The notes: generated by a model from the letters alone, not told the origin. DNA of 64,000 nt from Bacteroidales bacterium (GCA_018400295.1 JAGYMZ010000005.1:1-64000), one strand, 5' to 3'; shown: positions 33,682-43,426, numbered from the stretch's first letter. Numbers and translations: made by a program.

Positions 33682-35550
33682 TCAGGCGACCTCTTTGGCT
33701 CCATCTTCCACGACATCTTCTTCCAGCCGGAGATTTTCAATGATAAAGTTTTGCCTGTCCGGGGTGTTCTTGCCCATATAGAAATCCAGGATCTTTTGAA
33801 TGGGGGATTCCCGTTTCAGAAGCACAGGGTCCAGCCGGATCGAACTGCCGATGAAATGAGAGAACTCCTCCGGGGATATTTCGCCCAGTCCTTTAAACCG
33901 GGTGATCTCTGCGTTGGATCCGATTTCTTTCACCGCTTCTTTCTTTTCTTGCTGGGAATAGCAATAGTGGGTCTTTTTTTTGTTTCGTACCCGGAAAAGG
34001 GGGGTTTGCAAGATATATAAATGGCCGCTTTTCACCAGGTCGGGATAGAACTGCAGAAAGAACGTAAGCAGCAGCAAACGGATATGCATGCCATCCACAT
34101 CGGCATCCGTGGCAATGACGATATGGTTATAGCGCAGGTTTTCCATATCCTCATCAATGTTGAGGGCGGCCTGCAGAAGGTTGAACTCTTCGTTTTGATA
34201 GACGATCTTTTTACTAAGTCCGTGGCAGTTCAGCGGCTTTCCTTTTAGACTGAATACGGCCTGTGTCTGGACATTCCTTGCTTTTGTGATGGACCCGGAG
34301 GCCGAATCCCCCTCGGTAATGAACAGGGTCGTTTCCAGCCTTTTTTCATGATTGCTGTTGAGGTGTATGCGGCAATCGCGTAGTTTTTTATTGTGAAGAC
34401 TGGCTTTTTTTACGCTTTCCCGGGCGAGCTTTTTTATGCCGGCCAGTTCTTTGCGTTCCTTTTCCGACTGCAATATTTTTCTGTACAGGGCTTCGGCGGT
34501 TTCCTGGTTTTTATGCAGGTAGTTGTCCAGGTTCCGTTTCACAATATCTGTCACGTAATTCCGGATGGTTTGTCCGCCGGGTTCAACATACTGAGATCCC
34601 AGCTTGGTCTTGGTTTGTGATTCAAATACAGGCTCCTGTACCTTTATGCTGATCGCGGCCAGGATGGATGCGCGGATGTCACTTGTTTCAAAGTCTTTAT
34701 TATAAAATTCCCGTACTGTTTTTACGATGGCCTCGCGAAAAGCAGCCAGGTGGGTTCCGCCCTGTGTGGTGTGCTGTCCGTTGACAAAAGAGTAGTGTTC
34801 TTCTCCGTACTGCTTTGAACTATGTGAAAAGGCACATTCAAAGTCGCCTTCCCTGATATGTATAATGGGATACAGCAGGGGGCCGTTGCCGTTGATGTTC
34901 CGTTCCAGCAAGTCGAGCAACCCATTTTCCGCATGAAAACGTTCCCCGTTGAACAGGATGGTCAGCCCGTTGTTCAGGAAGACATAGTTCCACAGCAGTT
35001 TTTCGACGTATTCGTTGATATAATGGAAATTGCCAAAAATTTCATGGTCCGGAGTGAATGTAACGATCGTTCCTTGCTTAAGCCCGGTCTCTTCCCTGAC
35101 GGGTTCATCATTGGTCAGCGTTCCCCGTTCATATTCCACCACCTTGGTTTTATTTTCCCGCACCGACTGGATCCGGAACCAGGATGACATGGCGTTCACT
35201 GCTTTGGATCCCACGCCGTTCAGTCCGACGGCCTTTTTAAATACCCTGGAATCATACTTGGCACCTGTATTGATCTTGGAAACACAATCGATCACTTTTC
35301 CCAGGGGCATTCCGCGACCGTAATCGCGTATGGTAACGGTCTTGTCTTCTATGGTCACCTCTATTTTCTTGCCATGGCCCATAACGAATTCGTCGATGGA
35401 GTTGTCGATGACCTCTTTGATCAGGACATAAATGCCATCATCGGGTGAGGCGCCGTCACCCAGTTTCCCGATATACATGCCGGGCCTCAGCCGGATATGC
35501 TCTTTCCAGTCAAGCGAGCGTATGCTTTCTTCATTATAATTTTCAGCCAT
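33682..35550 (-). CDS. parE: DNA topoisomerase IV subunit B
   Basis: The 622-residue ATPase subunit of a type IIA topoisomerase. It shows the GHKL ATP site ([28 protein letters not shown]), the transducer QTKTKLG and the Toprim motifs TEGDSASGS and [10 protein letters not shown]. The length and sequence favour ParE over GyrB, which would be longer here with a TEGDSAGG. No parC follows; downstream lies the convergent nnr gene. So subunit A must be encoded elsewhere. Confidence 0.88.
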   Translation of the reverse strand: MAENYNEESIRSLDWKEHIRLRPGMYIGKLGDGASPDDGIYVLIKEVIDNSIDEFVMGHGKKIEVTIEDKTVTIRDYGRGMPLGKVIDCVSKINTGAKYDSRVFKKAVGLNGVGSKAVNAMSSWFRIQSVRENKTKVVEYERGTLTNDEPVREETGLKQGTIVTFTPDHEIFGNFHYINEYVEKLLWNYVFLNNGLTILFNGERFHAENGLLDLLERNINGNGPLLYPIIHIREGDFECAFSHSSKQYGEEHYSFVNGQHTTQGGTHLAAFREAIVKTVREFYNKDFETSDIRASILAAISIKVQEPVFESQTKTKLGSQYVEPGGQTIRNYVTDIVKRNLDNYLHKNQETAEALYRKILQSEKERKELAGIKKLARESVKKASLHNKKLRDCRIHLNSNHEKRLETTLFITEGDSASGSITKARNVQTQAVFSLKGKPLNCHGLSKKIVYQNEEFNLLQAALNIDEDMENLRYNHIVIATDADVDGMHIRLLLLTFFLQFYPDLVKSGHLYILQTPLFRVRNKKKTHYCYSQQEKKEAVKEIGSNAEITRFKGLGEISPEEFSHFIGSSIRLDPVLLKRESPIQKILDFYMGKNTPDRQNFIIENLRLEEDVVEDGAKEVA

Positions 35551-35566
35551 AAATCAGGAATTTTAA

Positions 35567-35574
35567 CAAAAATA
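35567..35574 (-). promoter_or_regulatory. -7 box of parE
   Basis: The minus strand reads TATTTTTG, ending 16 bp before the parE ATG. A clear -33 TTG is not seen. Confidence 0.55.
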
Positions 35575-35640
35575 CCTATTTGCGGGGTTTCCCGAAGGAC
35601 AATGTATGAATTTTATTAAGAAAGGGGTGTTGAAATCTTT

Positions 35641-37467
35641 TTACAGAAGGGGTTCAACGTTCTTACCTGTGATCTTGGCCCGTTTCCGTTCATGTTCCCC
35701 CAGCATGATCTTACGCATCCGCAGCGATCTTGGTGTAACTTCCAGGTATTCGTCTTTCCCAATGTATTCCATCGACTCCTCAAGAGAGAATTTAACAGCG
35801 GGAACGATCATTGCTTTTTCATCCGAGCCCGATGCCCGCATATTGGTCAGTTTCTTGGTTTTGGTAACATTGATGACCAAATCGTTGGGGCGGATATGTT
35901 CACCAATCACCTGTCCGGCGTATATTTCATCATTGGGATGAATGAAGAAAGTGCCCCTGTCCTGTAGCTTATTTATAGCATAGGCTATGGCTGTGCCGTT
36001 TTCCATGGCAATGAGGGAACCGTACCGTCGTCCTGGAATTTCTCCTTTCCAGGGTTGAAATTCCCTGAAACGGTGTGCCATAATTGCTTCTCCTTCGCTG
36101 GCGGTGAGCAAACTGTTCCGCAACCCGATAATACCCCTGGCGGGAATATTGAATTCCAGATGGGAACGGTCTCCTTTTGTACTGATGCTGGCAACCTCGC
36201 CTTTTCGCTGAGAGATCATTTCAATGACCTTTCCGGAAAATTCCGGAGGTACATGCACAGTCAGGGATTCAACCGGTTCATGGTCCGTTCCATTGACCTT
36301 TTTGAGTATGACCTGAGGCTGGCCAATCTGGAATTCGTATCCTTCCCGCCGCATCGTTTCTACCAGGATGGAGAGGTGAAGGATCCCACGGCCATATACC
36401 ATGAGCGCTTCAGGTGTATTGGTTTCTTTGACGCGCAGGGCCAGGTTTTTCTCCGTTTCTTTGAACAATCGCTCCCGAAGGTGGCGCGATGTGACAAATT
36501 TGCCCTCCCGGCCGTAAAATGGCGAGTTGTTGACCAGGAAAAGCATGCTGATGGTTGGTTCTTCAATTTTAAGCGGATCCAGGCCTTCGGGGTTTTCCAG
36601 ATCGGCAATGGTATCCCCTATGTCGAAATCATCCAGTCCCAGCACAGCACATATCTCCCCGGCATGAACATCTTCCTTGAACTTTTCCTTTCCCAGGCCT
36701 TCAAAAACATACAGTTCTTTGATCTTTGACTTTAAAACCCTGCCATCCTGCTTGATGAGTGAGACATCCATTCCCCATTGCAGTGTACCCCTTGAAAGCC
36801 TTCCCACAGCGATCCTTCCAACATAGGAAGAATAGTCGAGCGAAGAGATCTGCAACTGGGTTGTACCTTCCGTAAATGTTGCCGGAGGGATATGGGTAAT
36901 GATGGTATCCAACAGGTAAACAATATCTTTCGTTGGCTTTTGCCAGTCTTCCGACATCCATCCATATTTTGACGACCCATAAACCGTCGGAAAATTCAGC
37001 TGCTCTTCACTGGCATCCAGGTTGAACATCAGGTCGAAGACCTGTTCATTCGCCCAGGAAGGGTCGCAATTCGGCTTATCCACTTTATTGATCACCACGA
37101 CCGGTTTTAAATCCAGGGCCAGCGCCTTTTGTAAAACAAAACGGGTCTGTGGCATAGGGCCTTCAAAAGCATCTACCAACAACAATACCCCATCGGCCAT
37201 GTTCAGGACCCTTTCTACTTCCCCGCCGAAATCACTGTGTCCGGGTGTGTCTATGATGTTGATCTTTGCCCCTTTATATCTGACGGAAACATTTTTTGAC
37301 AATATGGTGATCCCTCTTTCCCTTTCCAGGGGGTTGCTGTCCAGGATCAGGTCGCCCATATCCTGGTTATCCCTGAAGAGATCCGCCTGGTATAGGATCC
37401 TGTCAACCAAGGTGGTTTTTCCGTGATCTACGTGGGCGATGATTGCTATATTCCTGATATCTTGCAT
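35641..37467 (-). CDS. typA: Ribosome-associated GTPase TypA/BipA
   Basis: This 608-residue translational GTPase has G1 AHVDHGKTTLVD at its N-terminus, G3 DTPGHSDFGGE and G4 VINKVDKP, then the EF-G-like domains and the BipA-specific C-terminus. TypA assists ribosome assembly and stress adaptation. The ATG at 37467 (MQDIRNI) matches the family start; the frame could extend six codons to 37485, which lies close to the expected transcription start. Confidence 0.96.
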   Translation of the reverse strand: MQDIRNIAIIAHVDHGKTTLVDRILYQADLFRDNQDMGDLILDSNPLERERGITILSKNVSVRYKGAKINIIDTPGHSDFGGEVERVLNMADGVLLLVDAFEGPMPQTRFVLQKALALDLKPVVVINKVDKPNCDPSWANEQVFDLMFNLDASEEQLNFPTVYGSSKYGWMSEDWQKPTKDIVYLLDTIITHIPPATFTEGTTQLQISSLDYSSYVGRIAVGRLSRGTLQWGMDVSLIKQDGRVLKSKIKELYVFEGLGKEKFKEDVHAGEICAVLGLDDFDIGDTIADLENPEGLDPLKIEEPTISMLFLVNNSPFYGREGKFVTSRHLRERLFKETEKNLALRVKETNTPEALMVYGRGILHLSILVETMRREGYEFQIGQPQVILKKVNGTDHEPVESLTVHVPPEFSGKVIEMISQRKGEVASISTKGDRSHLEFNIPARGIIGLRNSLLTASEGEAIMAHRFREFQPWKGEIPGRRYGSLIAMENGTAIAYAINKLQDRGTFFIHPNDEIYAGQVIGEHIRPNDLVINVTKTKKLTNMRASGSDEKAMIVPAVKFSLEESMEYIGKDEYLEVTPRSLRMRKIMLGEHERKRAKITGKNVEPLL

Positions 37468-37495
37468 AATAATATGGGCTTTCATTTTGAGGGTG

Positions 37496-37503
37496 CAAAA
37501 GTA
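37496..37503 (-). promoter_or_regulatory. -7 box of typA
   Basis: The minus strand reads TACTTTTG, 28 bp before the preferred typA ATG. Confidence 0.6.
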
Positions 37504-37615
37504 GTGATTATATGCATAGGGTTTTCACAGCCTTCATCGATGTGCTAAAATGCTCCGGAAAAAATTTGTAATCGAAAAGGTATACGATACCTTTATCCTT
37601 TACCAAAAAATTCGG

Positions 37616-37623
37616 TAATTTCG
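37616..37623 (+). promoter_or_regulatory. Variant -7 box for the methyltransferase gene
   Basis: TAATTTCG differs from TAnnTTTG at one base, and ends 18 bp before the ATG. The same variant (TAnnTTCG) occurs before the sulfotransferase at 2286-2293. Confidence 0.4.
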
Positions 37624-37641
37624 CCGACCAAATACGGAGCG

Positions 37642-38457
37642 ATGAACAAATTCAACAAATTGGTCAAAGCATTTTCAATGCTTCTGGTTAAGCCTTATTT
37701 GCTTAATAATGTGATCAACGATACCAGCCGGTGGAGGAAGCATGTAGAAAAGAACTATGGGAAAGGTTCCGGTTTGCCCATGGTGGATATTATAAGCTTG
37801 CTGGGTTCGATCAATGAGCAAATATCTCCCTTTTCTTTTCTGGATGGGGGGTCAATGCCTACTGATCTGGCTCTGCTGCGCGGACTGGCCCGGATGCAGG
37901 AAGATTGTTCCTATTTCGAGATCGGTACCTGGCGGGGGGAAAGTGTGGCCAATGTGGCTTCCATTGCCAAAGAATGCTATACCCTGAACCTCTCCAATAT
38001 AGAGATCCGCGAACAGGGATATCCGGAGAGTTACGTACGGCAGTACGGTCTGTTATCCCGGAAGTTCGACAACATCATCCATTTGCGGGGTAATTCCACT
38101 TCTTTTGATTTTGCCGGGTTGAATAAGAAGTTTGACCTGATCTTTATTGATGGTGACCATCATTACGAAATGGTGAAGAATGACAGCCATAAAGTTTTTA
38201 CTTTTCTGGCCCATGAAGATTCGGTTGTGGTGTGGCACGATTATGCCCGCAACCCGGAAACGGTGCGTTTTGAAGTTCTGGCCGGCATATTGGACGGTAC
38301 ACCGAAAAAATATCACGATGGCTTGTATTTTATTTCCAATACCTTATGTGCGATCTATACGCGCAGGAAACTCGATTCCACGCCTTTTCAGCCTCCGCTG
38401 ACACCCGGGAAGATATTCCGGTTGCATCTCAGTTCGGATGAGCTAAAGCCGGATTGA
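37642..38457 (+). CDS. Class I SAM-dependent methyltransferase
   Basis: A 271-residue protein of the Methyltransf_24-like type. The SAM site is YFEIGTWRGESVANVA (about 91-106), and FDLIFIDGDHHYEMV (about 168-182) is the acidic strand that also binds metal in O-methyltransferases of this group; VVWHDYARNP follows. The N-terminal 70 residues are basic and hydrophobic and might contact a membrane. It converges with the flippase gene, 7 bp apart, next to a glycosyltransferase, so modification of a surface glycan is a fair guess but not shown. Confidence 0.8.
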   Translation: MNKFNKLVKAFSMLLVKPYLLNNVINDTSRWRKHVEKNYGKGSGLPMVDIISLLGSINEQISPFSFLDGGSMPTDLALLRGLARMQEDCSYFEIGTWRGESVANVASIAKECYTLNLSNIEIREQGYPESYVRQYGLLSRKFDNIIHLRGNSTSFDFAGLNKKFDLIFIDGDHHYEMVKNDSHKVFTFLAHEDSVVVWHDYARNPETVRFEVLAGILDGTPKKYHDGLYFISNTLCAIYTRRKLDSTPFQPPLTPGKIFRLHLSSDELKPD

Positions 38458-38464
38458 GCAGGTG

Positions 38465-39739
38465 TTATTTCTTTTTTAACAGGTTCCGGATCTCCCCGGC
38501 AAACATGTTCAGGTCTTTTGCATTCAATACCCAGTCTTTACGTTGAAGTACAGATTCCTTCCGGAAAAAAAACATGATAAGCAGGGAAGTTCCAAGGTAG
38601 GAAATGGATGTGGCCCAGCCTGCCCCTGAGGCCGCGTAAACCGGGATAAGGAGATACAAGGCTATCAGGGATACGATAAGACCTGCAGAAGAAGCAATGA
38701 TGTTGATGTGGTATTTTCCCCTTCCTGAAAAATAATGTCCTGTGAGAATATTGATATTGTATATCAATACTCCGGGGGCCAGAGCCCACATGACCGGTTT
38801 TATGCCTTCGAACCCTTCGCCAAAGAGAAACGTGTAAAATGCGGTGGGGAGCAGGATCAACGGCAGGATCAGAACCATACTGATGCCCAGGCTTACCTGC
38901 ACCAGTTGCAGGGTGATCCTCTGGGCATAACGGATGTCATCTGTGTTGGCAATGCGGGCATACTGTACCAGAGAAATGCTTTTGCTGACCAGCCAGATGG
39001 ATTCCATCAGGGCGATGCCGTTGGAATAGATCCCCACATAATTTTCACCGTGGTATGCATCCAGGAAATAATAGCTCAACCGGAAACTCATAAGCTGGGC
39101 GATATGGGCCAGCTGATTCAGGAAGCCAAATTTAAACAGGTCGCGGAGCACCCCCGGAATAGCTTTTATGGTATGTGTTCCGGAAAGTAAGCTTTTCCTG
39201 AGATATAACAACCCTGCCAGCCAGCTTATGGTGAAAGAAAGGTACAGGGCCAGGATGTATGTGTAAATATTATGGTAGGATGTCAGTGTAAAAAATCCTG
39301 TAATGGTCAGAATAACGATCAGGGGTTGCAGCAGTGTCACAAAATTGGATGCCTTGATTTTCTCTTTACCGATCAATAAGGTGGAATTTATGGAAGCAAA
39401 GGAGTTGATGGCCGATAAAATGGCAATATGAAAGGTAAACGAACGATCAACCACAGGGAATAGGAAAAGTACCCCGAAGGCTAAAAGGCTGATCAGGATG
39501 CTCCAGAAATAGGATGGCATGAAAAGCACGGAGACTTTATGCCTGGGCGTCAGGTAAACAAGGGTAGCCCCTCCGACCAGGTTGGAAAATACAAGAATGA
39601 TCGCGATGGTGGTGATGATCAGTCCTTGCTGACCCTTTCCCGCAGGACCAAGGTATTGTGAAAGGACAATGGCGATCAGCAGGTTTATGACTGCCGCCAG
39701 GGATTTTGTGCCGAACGTATGGATGATTTTACCAAACAA
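38465..39739 (-). CDS. Polysaccharide flippase-like membrane protein (MOP superfamily)
   Basis: The 424-residue protein is almost wholly hydrophobic, with about 12 membrane spans, and begins with the Wzx-type pattern GTKSLAAVINLLIAIVLSQYLGPAGKGQ. Such proteins move undecaprenyl-linked sugars across the inner membrane. The start must be TTG at 39739; no ATG lies nearby before conserved sequence. It follows the glycosyltransferase by 9 bp and is probably translated from the same mRNA. Confidence 0.85.
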   Translation of the reverse strand: MFGKIIHTFGTKSLAAVINLLIAIVLSQYLGPAGKGQQGLIITTIAIILVFSNLVGGATLVYLTPRHKVSVLFMPSYFWSILISLLAFGVLFLFPVVDRSFTFHIAILSAINSFASINSTLLIGKEKIKASNFVTLLQPLIVILTITGFFTLTSYHNIYTYILALYLSFTISWLAGLLYLRKSLLSGTHTIKAIPGVLRDLFKFGFLNQLAHIAQLMSFRLSYYFLDAYHGENYVGIYSNGIALMESIWLVSKSISLVQYARIANTDDIRYAQRITLQLVQVSLGISMVLILPLILLPTAFYTFLFGEGFEGIKPVMWALAPGVLIYNINILTGHYFSGRGKYHINIIASSAGLIVSLIALYLLIPVYAASGAGWATSISYLGTSLLIMFFFRKESVLQRKDWVLNAKDLNMFAGEIRNLLKKK

Positions 39740-39748
39740 TGCGATAAT

Positions 39749-40915
39749 TTATTGTTTCAATATGTTACGGTATACATCAAAAAGCTGATTGCCGATCACG
39801 GTGTTGCTGAAATGTTCGAGGGCGTATTTGCGCAGGTATTTTTGATCATAATCATCAGGATGGTCCAGCATATATACAATGCTATCTTTTAATTGCTTTT
39901 CATTCCCGGGCTCAATAAGGATGCCGAGCCGGTCGTTCAGATGCTCCCTGATGCCTCCCACATCGGTAGAAATGACCGGAACACCGCATGCATAACTTTC
40001 CAGGATCACAACCGGTAAATTTTCATAATTACTGAACATGACCATAAATTTTCCGCGTGCCATGATCCGGGCCAGCTCTTCGTTTTCCCGCAGGCCATAG
40101 AAAATCACCGTGTCCTTATCCAGCCCCAGGGAATCTGCATATGCCCTTAAGTCGTCATAATCGATCCCTTCACCAACCATATCGCACACAAAGTCATTGC
40201 GTTCAGCAGAAATTTCTTTCAGTACCCTGAACATGCCGGAGATGTTTTTTTGTTGGTCATCAAAACATGATATATGGACCATGCGTATTTTGCCGTTGGC
40301 TTTTTTGCTGGCCGGATGGAACATGGAGGTGTTGACCACGTTGGGTATGATCACATAATTATCGTTCTTCAGCCCGCAACGGATCATGGCATCCTTGAGA
40401 TTGGAGGTGACCGGCATGATGCAAGATGCACCGGCGGCTACAATGTTGGTGATTTTTTTGCGCAACCATCCGTAATAGGTATGCGTGCTTGGTAAATAAC
40501 GGGTCCAGTGTTCGGTAATGACATAAGGTGTACCATTCAGCCTTTTATATAAATATGCGATCAGACCGTGGCGGGTCAGGACATGCACGTGCAGGAGGTC
40601 TGCATGGCCATGTTTTTCCCGGATCCTGCGCATGCCTATCCGGTGGTATTTATAAAAGCGCCATGCATTTACCAGCTTATCCGGAAATTTCAGGATGCTC
40701 CGGTATTTACGGTAATATATCCGCAGGGTAGGCAGTGGCTCGCCGGTGCTTTCCAGAAAATCGGCTTTGCTACCCTGCATTTGTTCATCCGGGTGTACGT
40801 AAAGCACAGTCACACGGCAATGGGCCGATGCAGCGATCCCGTGCCGTTGGATGAACAGTCCGGGCATAGGGTCATAACGGTGAGGATACCACCGCGGGAG
40901 ATACAATACGTGCAT
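39749..40915 (-). CDS. Glycosyltransferase family 4 protein
   Basis: A 388-residue GT-B retaining glycosyltransferase. The N-terminal YLPRWYP and PMPGLFIQRH blocks, the GEG-containing Rossmann strand (DMVGEGIDY) and the donor-binding ESYACGVPVISTDVGGIREHL with the E-x7-E pattern are typical of GT4. The ATG at 40915 matches the family start; an in-frame ATG at 40939 is also possible. Its own promoter lies at 40959-40987. The flippase follows, giving a two-gene glycan unit whose product is unknown. Confidence 0.9.
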   Translation of the reverse strand: MHVLYLPRWYPHRYDPMPGLFIQRHGIAASAHCRVTVLYVHPDEQMQGSKADFLESTGEPLPTLRIYYRKYRSILKFPDKLVNAWRFYKYHRIGMRRIREKHGHADLLHVHVLTRHGLIAYLYKRLNGTPYVITEHWTRYLPSTHTYYGWLRKKITNIVAAGASCIMPVTSNLKDAMIRCGLKNDNYVIIPNVVNTSMFHPASKKANGKIRMVHISCFDDQQKNISGMFRVLKEISAERNDFVCDMVGEGIDYDDLRAYADSLGLDKDTVIFYGLRENEELARIMARGKFMVMFSNYENLPVVILESYACGVPVISTDVGGIREHLNDRLGILIEPGNEKQLKDSIVYMLDHPDDYDQKYLRKYALEHFSNTVIGNQLFDVYRNILKQ

Positions 40916-40958
40916 ATTTTGATTGCCTTCTGGATCCATGTGCTGACGGCTTGCACTG

Positions 40959-40987
40959 CAAAATTAAAAACTAAAACGTATTTTCAA
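40959..40987 (-). promoter_or_regulatory. Promoter of the glycosyltransferase-flippase pair
   Basis: On the minus strand: TTG (40987-40985), an 18-bp spacer, then TAATTTTG (40966-40959). It lies at the 3' end of the NadR-like gene, so the pair can be expressed independently of the vitamin genes. Confidence 0.65.
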
Positions 40988-41489
40988 TGGCTTTAATTGC
41001 ATTCTTCAAGCGCTGATCCCCAGAACCCGAAACAATATAAAATGGTAAATTCCTGTTATTTAGTTCATTATAATAAAGCCGGAACAGGTATTTCCGTTTA
41101 TCCGGATGTTCTCTCAGCGGGTCTTCCTCCCAGGGAAGGTCAACATCGCAAAGCAGGTACAGATCATAGGGATGCTGCTTAATCTTTTCCAGGATCCAGG
41201 GATGGCACCGTTCGTATTTTACTTCGCTCCATATTTTTATGACAATGGGTTCGGTGTCGCAGAAAAGGAATTTTCTGGCCTGTGGCATTTTTTTCTTTTC
41301 ACTGAGCAACTGATTTTTTGCAATGAACAGCATGTCATGTTCTTCGTAGGGACGTTCCAAGGCCTCCAGATAATCCCGTGCGAATTCACGGACCCATGTT
41401 GTTCCGTAATGTTCTGCCAGTTTCCGGGCCAGATCCGATTTACCGGTAGATTCCGGTCCGGTGATGGCTATGCGTTTAATTGCTTTCAT
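40971..41489 (-). CDS. NadR-like nicotinamide riboside kinase/ATPase
   Basis: The 172-residue P-loop protein resembles the C-terminal ribosylnicotinamide-kinase domain of NadR: Walker A GPESTGKS (11-18), VREFARDYLE and a later CDVDLPWEEDPLREHP. It lacks the nucleotidyltransferase and DNA-binding domains of full NadR. Its start at 41489 overlaps the end of pnuC by 14 bp, suggesting translational coupling and the same substrate: phosphorylation would trap the imported vitamin. The frame runs further upstream but inside pnuC. Confidence 0.85.
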   Translation of the reverse strand: MKAIKRIAITGPESTGKSDLARKLAEHYGTTWVREFARDYLEALERPYEEHDMLFIAKNQLLSEKKKMPQARKFLFCDTEPIVIKIWSEVKYERCHPWILEKIKQHPYDLYLLCDVDLPWEEDPLREHPDKRKYLFRLYYNELNNRNLPFYIVSGSGDQRLKNAIKAIENTF

Positions 41490-42078
41490 GTGCTTCGAGG
41501 TCTTTTTTCCAGGCAACATAACCAACCATGGCCAGGATGGTGAGTACCAAAAACAAGACAGTCGTGGGATACAAGCCTTTATAAATATAAATTCCCACCG
41601 AAACGGCATCGACCACGATCCATACAAGCCAGTTCTCCAAAATTTTTCGTGCCAGCATCCAGGTAGCTACGAAACTCAGGGAAGTGGTGAAGGCATCCCA
41701 GTATGGCAGATCCGAATCGGTATAAGATACCAGGAACTGGGAGATCAGGATGAAAAGCCCCATGCTGACAAAAAACAGGATCAGCATCAGTTTTCGTGAA
41801 GACTTTGTAACCATGACCTTATCCTGCCCGGAATGCTTTTTGCCAAAAACCCAGTGATACCATCCGTAAAAACTGATAACGAGGTAATAGACCTGTAGCG
41901 ACATATCGGCATATAGTTTGGCTTCTATATATACCAATATGTAGAGGCTGACGAGAACGATGGAAACCGGCCAATACCAGATCTTTTGTTTGATCTGTAA
42001 GTAAATGGCGATTAATCCCAGTGTTGCGGCAATGATTTCGATGTAATTACCGGTAACCCAGTGCAGGAACAGGCCCAT
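41476..42078 (-). CDS. PnuC-family vitamin transporter
   Basis: A 200-residue protein with seven to eight spans and the family pattern QKIWYWPVSIV, YIEAKLYADM and YGWYHW. PnuC-type facilitators take up nicotinamide riboside, while the PnuT subgroup takes thiamine. The downstream NadR-like kinase favours nicotinamide riboside, but the upstream MTH1187-like gene, 3 bp away, belongs to a thiamine-binding family, so the substrate stays open. Confidence 0.88.
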   Translation of the reverse strand: MGLFLHWVTGNYIEIIAATLGLIAIYLQIKQKIWYWPVSIVLVSLYILVYIEAKLYADMSLQVYYLVISFYGWYHWVFGKKHSGQDKVMVTKSSRKLMLILFFVSMGLFILISQFLVSYTDSDLPYWDAFTTSLSFVATWMLARKILENWLVWIVVDAVSVGIYIYKGLYPTTVLFLVLTILAMVGYVAWKKDLEAHESN

Positions 42079-42081
42079 GAA

Positions 42082-42336
42082 TTATTCCGGTTTCGTATCC
42101 AGGTCGGCATTGATCACCTTCATAACAAAGACGGAATGAGGAATTTCAAAAGATCTTTTCATTTCTGCAGTAATTGTACCCATAACCTCATCGTATTCTC
42201 CGAAAACCTGGGTGCTCATTCCGCTGACCCGTATCCGCAGGTTTTGGTTTTTTCTTATACGGTCGATGAAATCGCGGATCGGAGGGACGTATTCAATATT
42301 CAGGGGATAATAGCTTATTTCCACAGATGTTTTCAT
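42082..42336 (-). CDS. MTH1187/YkoF-like small protein (thiamine-binding family)
   Basis: The 84-residue protein matches the MTH1187 fold: VEISYYPL at the start, then PPIRDFIDRI and the signature SGMSTQVFGEYDEVM, with a helical stretch and VFVMKVINAD. Members bind thiamine or its pyrimidine moiety in a dimer interface. The ATG at 42336 is preferred; a longer frame to 42360 would start at or before the transcription start implied by the -7 box at 42366-42373. It leads the pnuC-kinase set. Confidence 0.8.
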   Translation of the reverse strand: MKTSVEISYYPLNIEYVPPIRDFIDRIRKNQNLRIRVSGMSTQVFGEYDEVMGTITAEMKRSFEIPHSVFVMKVINADLDTKPE

Positions 42337-42365
42337 AATGCGGTATTTTTTGTTTTCCAATAGCG

Positions 42366-42373
42366 CAAAATTA
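42366..42373 (-). promoter_or_regulatory. -7 box of the vitamin-uptake operon
   Basis: The minus strand reads TAATTTTG, about 30 bp before the MTH1187-like ATG. No TPP riboswitch is possible in a leader of only about 25 nt. Confidence 0.6.
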
Positions 42374-42380
42374 CAATAAA

Positions 42381-42902
42381 TTATCGATCAGGTCTGCGAT
42401 GGGGTTTACGGATGCGTTCTATCAGATGCTTTTTAAACCTTTTGTCGGTTTGATAATATTGCAGGATCTTTTTCGGTGGTAAAAATTGCGTTAATTCCTG
42501 GTAAAATTCCATCTGCAGATCAAGGAGTTCCTGTTCTTTAAGAAACCGGTCCATGATCATGCCGATGGCTTCTTCGTTCGATAAGGTGTCCATAGCCCTC
42601 AAGCAATGATGGCTGCCTGCGTATTCGGGGCCCATCAGTTTTTCTGTGATGTTTTTTTTCCTGCGCTCATGTTCGTGGTACAGCGGCCAGAATCTTTCCG
42701 ATTCTGTTTCGGTAAAATCAATGCTTTGTTCTATAAAACTGATTTTAAAGGCTTGCATAACTTCCCAGGATTTTCCAAAGCCTTTTTGTCCTGGAGAGGA
42801 TCCCATGGGTGGACCGGAACTGTCATTTTTCTGGGAAAAGCATGGATTGTAGCTCAAAACAGCAATAAGTATGATAAACAGCAAGGGTTTGATTTTTTTC
42901 AT
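42381..42902 (-). CDS. Spy/CpxP-like periplasmic protein
   Basis: This 173-residue protein has a signal peptide (LLFIILIAVLSYNPCFSQ). The mature part is helical with repeated charged segments, including FTETESERFWPLYHEHERRKK, which resembles the LTxxQ-like helices of Spy/CpxP and related heavy-metal sensor proteins, though homology is not certain. It begins 2 bp after the putative anti-sigma gene and is the last gene of the ECF module, so it is likely co-regulated by that sigma factor. Confidence 0.6.
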   Translation of the reverse strand: MKKIKPLLFIILIAVLSYNPCFSQKNDSSGPPMGSSPGQKGFGKSWEVMQAFKISFIEQSIDFTETESERFWPLYHEHERRKKNITEKLMGPEYAGSHHCLRAMDTLSNEEAIGMIMDRFLKEQELLDLQMEFYQELTQFLPPKKILQYYQTDKRFKKHLIERIRKPHRRPDR

Positions 42903-42904
42903 GA

Positions 42905-43426
42905 TCACGGGTTGTTGGGATTTGCTTGGTACATTATTAATTCCACGTCATATTCTTCACTGGCCAGCATGGTTTCCAGAATAATGGCATTGTTCAGTCC
43001 TGAATCCAGCGCGGTTTTCAGGCTTTCTTGTTCCTGTTCCAGCCATTCATAAAAGAGTTCGGATTCAGTAAGATCCGCCAGTTCTGCATCGATGGCTGAA
43101 GAAAGCGTATTTATGGAATGATCTGCAAAAAAATTGATGCTGACCGGTTTGCTTACTGTTCCGGAGTTGCGTTGCATAAAGAACAGGGCCAGAGCCAACA
43201 GGATCAACACGGAAGCAGCTCCTGCCAGTGCAGGTTTCCAGAAGATCTTCACAGGGACCGGAGATGATTTTCTTTCCTTTTGCACAATCTTTTCTCTAAG
43301 CCGGGAGGGAAAGTCATCAAAATATCCTTCATGTACCGGGTAGAAAGATTTTTTCTTATCCTTCAGGATAAAAGGAAGTTCCGGTGCAGGTCCCTGATCA
43401 GTATGTTTTCGTTGTTTCTTTTTCAC
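42905..43426 (-). CDS. Putative anti-sigma factor (single-span)
   Basis: No family is recognised with certainty, but the architecture fits a transmembrane anti-sigma: a basic cytoplasmic N-terminus of about 57 residues, one span (about 59-82) and a C-terminal acidic domain of about 90 residues outside. It starts with GTG, 30 bp after the ECF sigma gene. Unlike zinc anti-sigmas it lacks an HxxxCxxC motif in the cytoplasmic part. Confidence 0.6.
   Translation of the reverse strand: MKKKQRKHTDQGPAPELPFILKDKKKSFYPVHEGYFDDFPSRLREKIVQKERKSSPVPVKIFWKPALAGAASVLILLALALFFMQRNSGTVSKPVSINFFADHSINTLSSAIDAELADLTESELFYEWLEQEQESLKTALDSGLNNAIILETMLASEEYDVELIMYQANPNNP

Noticed and set aside
42082-42336. TPP riboswitch before the vitamin operon
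   Set aside because: The leader between the -7 box and the ATG is only about 25 nt, far too short for a riboswitch.
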